From Pseudomonadota bacterium (GTDB taxonomy: Bacteria > Cyanobacteriota > Vampirovibrionia > LMEP-6097), in contig RFQS01000047.1 in assembly GCA_009924885.1 (NCBI GenBank), forward strand, positions 1-11,305: DNA of 11,305 nt. The letters run 5' to 3'. The notes under the pieces were generated by a model. The model ran no database searches. It had not been told where the DNA came from and worked only from the letters and a program-made list of their open reading frames with translations. The first letter of the stretch is position 1. The number at the start of each line of letters is the position of its first letter. This document shows positions 6,251-11,305 of this stretch, one piece after another. Position numbers and translations under genes: made by a program.

Positions 6251-6273
6251 GGATTGTCAGCAGTCCTATCTAG
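6247..6273 (+). other. hairpin after the roadblock-like gene
   Basis: GGATTG (6251-6256), loop TCAG, and CAGTCC (6261-6266) form a 6-pair stem with one G-U pair. Flanking CTAG at 6247-6250 and 6270-6273 can extend it across a three-base bulge. It begins at the stop codon. No T run follows, so it is at best a weak terminator or a processing or 3'-end stabilising structure. Confidence 0.35.
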
Positions 6274-6315
6274 GTTTAATGAGGGAATAATATCAATAAA
6301 GGGATAGTTCAAAAA

Positions 6316-7053
6316 ATGTCTAAGTTCGTGAAATTTCTTTTAGTTTTTAGTTTAAGTGTTTTATTTTCCGCAGTTTCTGCTGAAAATTTTAAGGGTTCAG
6401 TAAGCTTTGTTGCACCTGGAACTCCTGTCCAAGCCGTTTTAACGGAGACTCTTAGTTCGGAATTTACACGAGCTGGTGAAACTATAGCTCTTCAATTATC
6501 AGCACCAGTATATTCTGGTTCAGCAATGGTAGTGCCTGCTGGTTCAGTGGTGGAAGCTGAGGTTATTAGTGTGAATCCAGCTGGTAGAGCTGGTGAGCCA
6601 GGTAAGATAGATTTTAGGCTGAAAACTTTAATCACTCCTAACGGAGCAAGAATACCTATTTCTGCAAGTATAGATCAAAATCGTTTTAGTTTAGTTGCAG
6701 AGGAGCATGCTCGTGCTAAACATTTTGCTAAGACTACTGTGGCTGGAGCTGCTGGTGGAGCTTTAAGTGGTTTGATTGGTGGCGCTATTAGCGGCGGTAA
6801 AATCGGTAAAGGTGCTGCACTCGGAACTGCTATCGGTAGTGGCGTAGGTTTAGTCGGTGGAGCTATACAAAAAGGTAAAGAATTAGTTCTGCCTAAAGGT
6901 ACGCAGATTCCTTTTGTTTTAGATCAAGTCTTAAGAATTGCTAGTCCAGCTACTTCTTCTCAGTATGCTGATCCTAGCCAGACTTATCCTGCTGGGGCTT
7001 TTCAAGATCCTAGTGTGATTTATCAGCAACAGAATCAGAATCCTTACTATTAA
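6316..7053 (+). CDS. exported glycine-zipper protein with VirB10/TrbI-like beta segments
   Basis: This 245-residue protein has a signal peptide with likely cleavage after FSAVSA (residue 22). Next is a beta-rich region with APGTPVQAVLTETLSS (33-48) and VPAGSVVEAEV (73-83), then NPAGRAGEPGKIDF. A Gly/Ala-rich glycine zipper follows (about 142-184, with runs such as GAAGGALSGLIGG). A second LPKGTQIPFVLD (192-203) comes next, and a Gln/Tyr/Asn-rich tail ends in NPYY. The PAGT/PAGS-type turns and strands resemble the C-terminal domain of TrbI/VirB10, and this arrangement is familiar from cyanobacterial and related hypothetical proteins. It is probably an envelope protein whose zipper associates with membrane; I see no secretion genes nearby. 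AAGGGA (6299-6304) ends 11 bases before the ATG, a long spacing. It is followed after 20 bases by thrS. Confidence 0.8.
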   Translation: MSKFVKFLLVFSLSVLFSAVSAENFKGSVSFVAPGTPVQAVLTETLSSEFTRAGETIALQLSAPVYSGSAMVVPAGSVVEAEVISVNPAGRAGEPGKIDFRLKTLITPNGARIPISASIDQNRFSLVAEEHARAKHFAKTTVAGAAGGALSGLIGGAISGGKIGKGAALGTAIGSGVGLVGGAIQKGKELVLPKGTQIPFVLDQVLRIASPATSSQYADPSQTYPAGAFQDPSVIYQQQNQNPYY

Positions 7054-7055
7054 CC

Positions 7056-7064
7056 TGCTATTAT
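7056..7064 (+). promoter_or_regulatory. extended -10 promoter of thrS
   Basis: TGCTATTAT, an extended -10, lies in the 20 bases between the glycine-zipper gene and thrS, and 9 bases separate it from the ATG at 7074. There is no Shine-Dalgarno sequence in the gap. thrS can therefore be transcribed on its own as a leaderless message, and there is no space for a T-box or other leader on that transcript. Confidence 0.5.
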
Positions 7065-7073
7065 TTACATCTG

Positions 7074-9008
7074 ATGGTATCTGTATTTTTAGAAGATGGT
7101 AGCTCAAAAACTGTTGAGGATGGGGCAAGCGGCCTTGATTTAGCTAAGGCGATATCGACCTCTTTGGCTAAAAAAGCTATCGCTCTTGAAATCAATGGTG
7201 TGGTTAGAGATTTAGGTACGCCTATCCAAGATGGCGATAAAGTTAAAATTATTAAAGTCGGTGATAATCGTAGCTATGATGTCTTAAGACATACTACTAG
7301 CCACGTACTTGCAGCAGTAGTGCAGAAAATGTTTCCATCCGCTAAAGTAGGTGTAGGACCTGCTACTGAAAGGGGTTTCTTTTATGATTTTAAAATTTTG
7401 GATCATAAGATTACCGATGAAGATCTTCTTAAAATAGAAAAAGAAATGAAACGCTTTGCTGAAGGGGCTCATACTATAGAGAGAGCTTTAGTGGAAGATG
7501 TTGATGCTAAGTTAGCTGAATATAAAGCGAATGGTGAGATTTTTAAAGCTGAGCTGCTTGAGGAACATAGAAATAATGTGCCAACTGAATATTATTTCGT
7601 GGATAATAATGGAAAGAAATTATGGTCGGATCTCTGTGCTGGCCCGCACTTGCCGAATACTAAATTTATTAAACATCTTAAACTAACTAATGTTTCTGGA
7701 GCGTATTGGCGTGGTGATACTGCTAATGATCAGTTGCAGAGAGTTTATGGTACTGTATGGTGGGATGAGGAAGAGTTTCAAAACTACTTAAAACAGCAAG
7801 AAGAGAGCGAAGCTAGAGATCACAGGAAGCTCGCTAAGCAGCATGATTATTTCTCTACGCATGAGATGGCTGGTGCTGGTCTGATTTTCTGGCATAGAAA
7901 GCTTGCGACTATTAGGCAGGAATTACAAAGGTTTTGGGAAAAAGAACATTTGAAAGCTGGTTATGAATTTGTGGTGACGCCACATATCGCAAAATCAGAG
8001 CTTTGGGATATATCTGGTCACAATTCTTTTTACAAGGATAGTATGTATTCTTTAAAGGTTGACGATGAAGAGTATGTTCTCAAACCCATGAACTGCCCTT
8101 TCCATGTGCTCATTTTTAAAAATAGCAAGCATAGTTATCGTGAATTACCTATTCGCATGGCTGAAATGGGTACAGTTTATAGAAATGAATCTAGTGGAGC
8201 GGTTCATGGGCTTGCACGTGTGCGAGGCTTTACTCAAGATGATGCTCACATATTTTGTACTAAAGAGCAGTTTAAATCTGAGATTCAAGGCGTATTTAAA
8301 TTAATTAATAAAATATATTCGGTTCTAGGACTTGAGTTTAAAGTAGAGGTCTCTACTAAGCCAGGGAAAGCTATTGGCAGTGATGATTTGTGGAGTTTTG
8401 CGGAAGCCGGTCTTATTGAATCACTAAATGAGTTAGGGATTGAGTTTGAGATTAATCCAGCGGATGGAGCTTTTTATGGTCCTAAGATAGATTTTAAATT
8501 AAAAGATGCATTAGGTAGAATCTGGCAGGGAGCGACTATTCAGTTAGATTTTAATTTACCTGAAAGGTTCGATCTGCATTATATCGGCAGTGATAGTAAT
8601 ACTGAAAGACCTGTAATGATTCATAGAGCGATATTCGGCTCTATGGAAAGAATAACTATGGTTCTGATAGAGCATTTCGCTGGTGCTTTCCCTCTGTGGT
8701 TAGCTCCAGATCAAGTTATGATCATACCTGTAACTGATAAGCATAATGACTATGCTTTAAGTATCAGAGATTATCTAATCGATAATGATATTAGAGCTAA
8801 GGCTGATTTAAGCTCTGAGCGTATGAACTATAAGATTCGTACTGCACAGGAAGATCAAATACCTTATATGCTGATAGTCGGTGATAAAGAGATGGAAACT
8901 GGCTCTGTGAATGTAAGATATCGTAGATCACAGGATCAGGTTTCTATGACCCAGGATGAGTTTTTAGCGAAGCTTAAGATTGAAATTAGTTCGAAAGTTT
9001 TAAACTAA
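7074..9008 (+). CDS. thrS: threonine--tRNA ligase
   Basis: This complete, 644-residue class II synthetase charges tRNA-Thr. The four usual domains are in order: TGS (about 1-62); the editing domain, with HTTSH (H73, H77) and DLCAGPH (C188, H192) removing mischarged serine; the catalytic core (about 255-545); and the C-terminal anticodon-binding domain (about 546-640). The core's zinc ligands are C341 in MNCPFH, H392 in DDAHIF and H517 in MIHRAI. Motif 2 is seen in the TVYRNESSG to VRGFTQDD stretch, and motif 3 in HRAIFGSMER. Nothing is missing, so this is the active housekeeping enzyme. The ATG at 7074 gives a full TGS domain. The gene has its own promoter-like box and overlaps the end of the opposing secG by 9 bases. 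Confidence 0.98.
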   Translation: MVSVFLEDGSSKTVEDGASGLDLAKAISTSLAKKAIALEINGVVRDLGTPIQDGDKVKIIKVGDNRSYDVLRHTTSHVLAAVVQKMFPSAKVGVGPATERGFFYDFKILDHKITDEDLLKIEKEMKRFAEGAHTIERALVEDVDAKLAEYKANGEIFKAELLEEHRNNVPTEYYFVDNNGKKLWSDLCAGPHLPNTKFIKHLKLTNVSGAYWRGDTANDQLQRVYGTVWWDEEEFQNYLKQQEESEARDHRKLAKQHDYFSTHEMAGAGLIFWHRKLATIRQELQRFWEKEHLKAGYEFVVTPHIAKSELWDISGHNSFYKDSMYSLKVDDEEYVLKPMNCPFHVLIFKNSKHSYRELPIRMAEMGTVYRNESSGAVHGLARVRGFTQDDAHIFCTKEQFKSEIQGVFKLINKIYSVLGLEFKVEVSTKPGKAIGSDDLWSFAEAGLIESLNELGIEFEINPADGAFYGPKIDFKLKDALGRIWQGATIQLDFNLPERFDLHYIGSDSNTERPVMIHRAIFGSMERITMVLIEHFAGAFPLWLAPDQVMIIPVTDKHNDYALSIRDYLIDNDIRAKADLSSERMNYKIRTAQEDQIPYMLIVGDKEMETGSVNVRYRRSQDQVSMTQDEFLAKLKIEISSKVLN

Positions 9009-9224
9009 ATTAAAACCAAGAATAATAGAAGCCCCAAGAAAAAGAATAAAAGAAGCCCAAGTGAGCTGATCTAATTTATCTTCAGCACTGCTTTGCATGC
9101 CTTTAAAATGGTGAGCCGAACCACCGATAGAACCAAGTCCCTCTGATTTAGGTTCATGTGCCAAAATTAAAAAGCCAGTGGCTAAGCCAGATAAAATCTG
9201 AATAACTGTTATGAAGTTAAGCAT
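9000..9224 (-). CDS. secG: preprotein translocase subunit SecG
   Basis: This 74-residue protein has two hydrophobic helices (about 3-22 and 53-73) joined by a Gly/Ser/Lys-rich loop (EGLGSIGGSAHHFKGMQSSA), the SecG plan. SecG binds SecY and SecE in the inner membrane and assists SecA-driven export. The loop ends with a DKLDQLTW segment leading into helix 2, like the ...LNRLT... of cyanobacterial and Gram-positive SecG. The length is normal. It lies downstream of fabD with 104 bases between, and has its own extended -10 box 10 bases before the ATG, with no Shine-Dalgarno sequence. Its stop lies inside the last codons of thrS on the other strand. It is the likely export route for the three exported or membrane-anchored proteins encoded at 4714-7053. 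Confidence 0.87.
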   Translation of the reverse strand: MLNFITVIQILSGLATGFLILAHEPKSEGLGSIGGSAHHFKGMQSSAEDKLDQLTWASFILFLGASIILGFNLV

Positions 9225-9234
9225 AAGTTTACTA

Positions 9235-9243
9235 ATAATAACA
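9235..9243 (-). promoter_or_regulatory. extended -10 promoter of secG
   Basis: On the minus strand TGTTATTAT (9243-9235) matches an extended -10. It ends 10 bases before the secG ATG at 9224, predicting a leader of about 3 bases. I see no good -35 at the usual distance, which an extended -10 does not strictly require. Confidence 0.5.
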
Positions 9244-9289
9244 TGAATATTATTTAATAAATGTATTTCAAGGAAAATTTTACATTTCA

Positions 9290-9325
9290 GCGAAACAGGC
9301 TAACGATCATGAAGGGACTGCTCGC
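9290..9325 (-). other. hairpin just after fabD (possible terminator or 3'-end structure)
   Basis: Starting 4 bases past the fabD stop on the minus strand, GCGAGCAG (9325-9318) can pair with CTGTTTCGC (9298-9290), with one bulge and one G-U pair, around a loop of about 19 bases. This block is noticeably richer in G+C than the rest of the gap. No T run follows, so intrinsic termination is uncertain. The remaining bases to 9224 hold A+T-rich sequence and the secG promoter. Confidence 0.35.
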
Positions 9326-9328
9326 AAA

Positions 9329-10300
9329 TTAAGCTTCTAGAAGCTCAGGATTAAGTGCTGTGATATCAGCTGCTGACTGTATGCTTTTTACTGGAAATCT
9401 ACGATCCTGTTTTTTTATTAAACCATTTAAAACCTTTCCTGGACCTAATTCTAGAATCTCGCTAATTTGATTTTCTGGATTTATTAATTTTTGAACAGTC
9501 TGTGTCCATTTAACTGAGCCAGTCATCTGTAATTTAAGATTAGCCTTTATCTGTTCTGAGTCACTGACAGCTTCTGCGGAAATATTCTGAATCACAGGAA
9601 TGCTTGGGGTATTAAATTTAACTGAATCTATAAGGTTAGAGAACTCTAGAGATGCTTCTTTCATAAGTGGTGAGTGGAAAGCTCCAACTACAGTAAGTGG
9701 TATCACTCTTAATTTAAGTTCTTTAGCTGTTCCATAAGTTTCTAATGCTTGGTTAGCAGCTAATACCTCGTTCTCTGAACCAGTTATAACGATTTGATCT
9801 GGTGAATTAAAGTTAGCGACTGAAACATTAGAAAATGCTTTAATTACACTGTTTAAATCATTTTCACTGAGTCCGACTACTGCGCTCATGGCTCCTTTGG
9901 GTGCTTTAGACATTAGATCGCCTCTTTTGATGACCAGTTTAAGACAGTCTTCGAAAGATAGTACTCCCGAAAAATATAGAGCTGAGAATTCGCCAAGACT
10001 ATGACCAGCAGTGAATTTTACTGAATCTAAATTTAAAAGATTTTTATGCTTTAGTGTTTCTGCCACCGCAATGCTTAAAGTTAATATGGCAGGCTGAGTG
10101 TAAGCTGTATTCTGTAAAGTCACCTCATCTTCACCGAAAGATAGGCTGCTAATGCTGTATTCACTACCTTTATAGTAGTCATTAAAGATTTGGTCTGCTT
10201 GATCGTAAATTTCTTTTACTTTAGGAAATTCTAGGTAAAGGTCTTTACCCATGCCAGCATACTGTGCACCTTGTCCTGGAAATACTATAGCTTTTATCAT
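9329..10300 (-). CDS. fabD: malonyl-CoA:acyl carrier protein transacylase
   Basis: This 323-residue enzyme moves malonyl groups from CoA to acyl carrier protein, feeding type II fatty acid synthesis. All catalytic landmarks are present: FPGQGAQY (7-14) with the oxyanion-hole Q10; GHSLGE (99-104) with nucleophile S101; R126 in KRGDLM, which holds the malonyl carboxylate; and GAFHSPLM with catalytic H209. A FNSPDQIVITG segment (164-174) and the ELGPGKVL end are also family-typical. The length is normal for a stand-alone FabD, not a polyketide synthase module. No other fab or acpP gene is adjacent. A consensus promoter lies directly upstream, its -10 ending 8 bases before the ATG, so the message is probably leaderless. 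It diverges from the tusA-like gene across 31 bases. Confidence 0.97.
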   Translation of the reverse strand: MIKAIVFPGQGAQYAGMGKDLYLEFPKVKEIYDQADQIFNDYYKGSEYSISSLSFGEDEVTLQNTAYTQPAILTLSIAVAETLKHKNLLNLDSVKFTAGHSLGEFSALYFSGVLSFEDCLKLVIKRGDLMSKAPKGAMSAVVGLSENDLNSVIKAFSNVSVANFNSPDQIVITGSENEVLAANQALETYGTAKELKLRVIPLTVVGAFHSPLMKEASLEFSNLIDSVKFNTPSIPVIQNISAEAVSDSEQIKANLKLQMTGSVKWTQTVQKLINPENQISEILELGPGKVLNGLIKKQDRRFPVKSIQSAADITALNPELLEA

Positions 10301-10308
10301 GACTAAAC

Positions 10309-10338
10309 ATTATATGAGATAATCTAAAAGAATGTCAA
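10309..10338 (-). promoter_or_regulatory. consensus promoter of fabD
   Basis: TTGACA (10338-10333) and TATAAT (10314-10309), both perfect sigma-70-type hexamers, are separated by 18 bases on the minus strand. The -10 is 8 bases before the fabD ATG. The -35 lies within the first codons of the divergent tusA-like gene. Confidence 0.75.
10315..10323 (+). promoter_or_regulatory. extended -10 promoter of the tusA-like gene
   Basis: TGAGATAAT fits an extended -10 (hexamer GATAAT, 5 of 6 matches), and 8 bases separate it from the ATG at 10332. It lies wholly inside the 18-base spacer of the fabD promoter, so both promoters cannot be occupied at once. No convincing -35 is seen. Confidence 0.45.
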
Positions 10339-10568
10339 ACCTAATCAAGAAGCTAGATTTACGAGGTGTAAAGTGTCCAATTAACTTCGTAAGAGCGAAA
10401 ATTGCTTTAGATGATTCTGAGGTGGGAACAGTTTTAGAGCTTTTTATCGATGATGGTGAAGCTTATGATAGTGTGCCTAAGAGTCTTTCCGAAGAAGGGC
10501 ATGAAATAGTTTCTCTGAGTAGTTTGGATGATGGGACTTGGTTTTTAGTTGTGAGGAAGATTAGTTAG
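10332..10568 (+). CDS. TusA/SirA-family sulfur-carrier-like protein
   Basis: This 78-residue protein has the TusA fold signature: LDLRGVKCPINFVRAKIAL (8-26) with the conserved Cys (C15), then GTVLELFIDDGEAYDSVP and a SLSEEGHEIV stretch. TusA proteins pass persulfide sulfur on this Cys, for example in tRNA thiolation. The usual CPxP motif here reads CPIN; I recall this variant from a cyanobacterial TusA-like branch with the same DDGE...VP.SL..EGH pattern, so it is probably a subfamily feature rather than damage. Its partner is unknown and no sulfur-relay gene is adjacent. It diverges from fabD, with overlapping promoters, and is probably a single-gene unit with a leaderless message. Confidence 0.88.
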   Translation: MSNLIKKLDLRGVKCPINFVRAKIALDDSEVGTVLELFIDDGEAYDSVPKSLSEEGHEIVSLSSLDDGTWFLVVRKIS

Positions 10569-10586
10569 TGAATTAGTGTCTGTTAA

Positions 10587-11305
10587 TTACTTAGGTTGAT
10601 AATTGTCACCTTGTTCATAATATTCTTTGATGGATTGATGAATTTCTTCTTGGGTGAAAAGTTTTCCTGTTTTTATTCCTTCATCTATTCTAGCTAACTG
10701 CGTTTTTCTAGAATATAGATGAGAAATATCAAAATCTTTTAAAGACCCTATACATTGACCTAGATATGTATCGCTAACATTTAATCCAGATAGATTTATA
10801 TCCATTGAATCTGAATTGTTTGCTAATCTCTCCCTGTTTTTATTGAAAACTTCTTCATTGAATTTATGATAAATAATTTCCCCCTGTATTTTCTGTATGA
10901 GGGACTGCAGATTCTTATCAAAAAGTTTTTTATCAGTTTGATATTTATAAAATAAGCTTATGATATCAAAAACCAGTAGGCAGTCTTCACTATTCTTTCT
11001 TGGCTCTTTCTCAAGGCGTTCTATTAAATTTTTATTTAACTCTGGTTTTTCTGCTATTAAATTCATCAGACTGTTTAGACAGGAAGCAGTATCTTGAGCT
11101 AGAGTGAATGATTCATTTACTTTAACCTTTTTTAGATCTGATGAGATCTGCGGTATTAGGACACAGAGTTTGATTGTAAGGTTATCAGAGTTAGTTGCCA
11201 GGCTGAGGACTACATTTTCTAGAAATTCTTTATCTTCTATATTTGTAAGTTTTGGCATCGCACGTTTAAAAGCCTCACTTGCTTCATCAAATCTCTCATT
11301 GAAAC
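10587..11305 (-). CDS. TPR-containing hypothetical protein, N-terminus cut by window edge
   Basis: The stop is at 10587 and the frame stays open past the first obvious ATG (11258) to the right edge, so that Met is probably internal. The 15 residues before it (FNERFDEASEAFKRA) read as the second half of a tetratricopeptide repeat, suggesting a longer TPR protein whose last 238 residues are seen. The visible part is mostly helical, polar and rich in Lys, Glu, Asn and Leu, with no membrane segment. I recognise no catalytic domain and cannot assign a function; TPR regions usually mediate protein contacts. It converges on the tusA-like gene, with 18 bases between them and no clear terminator. Confidence 0.7.
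   Translation of the reverse strand, partial: FNERFDEASEAFKRAMPKLTNIEDKEFLENVVLSLATNSDNLTIKLCVLIPQISSDLKKVKVNESFTLAQDTASCLNSLMNLIAEKPELNKNLIERLEKEPRKNSEDCLLVFDIISLFYKYQTDKKLFDKNLQSLIQKIQGEIIYHKFNEEVFNKNRERLANNSDSMDINLSGLNVSDTYLGQCIGSLKDFDISHLYSRKTQLARIDEGIKTGKLFTQEEIHQSIKEYYEQGDNYQPK

Noticed and set aside
7054..7073. T-box or other leader regulating thrS
   Set aside because: Only 20 bases separate thrS from the upstream gene, and the predicted transcript is leaderless; there is no room for a T-box.
8104..8304. Open frame of 66 codons on the same strand within thrS
   Set aside because: It is out of frame inside the conserved ThrS core (zinc-ligand and motif 2 region); there is no independent support.
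1..11305. CRISPR array, defence island, prophage or toxin-antitoxin module
   Set aside because: No regularly spaced repeats and no nuclease, phage or toxin-like proteins are visible; the gene content is housekeeping plus a few small envelope-type or unassigned proteins.

Overview
The window is about two-thirds A+T, densely packed, and reads with the standard code (TGA is a real stop, for example in mreC). It is ordinary bacterial chromosome: I see no phage, insertion sequence, CRISPR array, tRNA or rRNA. Several proteins look most like Cyanobacteriota. These are the TusA-like protein with a CPIN motif, the SecG, and the secreted glycine-zipper protein. Together with the A+T-rich genome and a respiratory cytochrome b, they suggest a non-photosynthetic cyanobacterial relative (Vampirovibrionia/Melainabacteria type). 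That placement is inference, not proof.

Layout. Positions 1-2970 hold one minus-strand operon, read mreB > mreC > rsfS > ydcJ/hglS-like, the last cut by the left edge. It combines cell-shape genes, a ribosome silencing factor and a probable 2-oxoadipate dioxygenase/decarboxylase. metF (3034-3987, plus) diverges from mreB. It overlaps tail to tail with a lone succinate dehydrogenase cytochrome b558 gene (3980-4654, minus). Behind that lie a SPOR-domain protein and a small charged protein (4714-5345, minus). Two divergent plus-strand genes follow: an exported OB-fold-like protein (5393-5890) and a small protein with roadblock/LC7-like topology (5894-6250). Next come an exported glycine-zipper protein (6316-7053) and thrS (7074-9008). 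thrS overlaps the end of secG (9000-9224, minus), and fabD (9329-10300, minus) precedes secG in transcription order. fabD is divergent from the tusA-like gene (10332-10568, plus). A TPR-containing protein cut by the right edge fills 10587-11305 (minus). No stretch without a gene exceeds about 105 bases.

How the genes fit together. Most are housekeeping genes: cell shape, translation (thrS, rsfS), protein export (secG), fatty acid initiation (fabD), one-carbon metabolism (metF) and respiration (sdhC). The least understood part is the 4714-7053 cluster of small envelope-directed or unrecognised proteins.

The most notable signal is regulatory. Most genes that begin a transcription unit carry a -10-like box, often an extended TGnTA-TAT form, only 7-10 bases before the start codon and have no Shine-Dalgarno sequence. 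metF and at least two downstream operon genes have a Shine-Dalgarno sequence instead. This suggests widespread leaderless transcription. I found no convincing undescribed multi-gene system.
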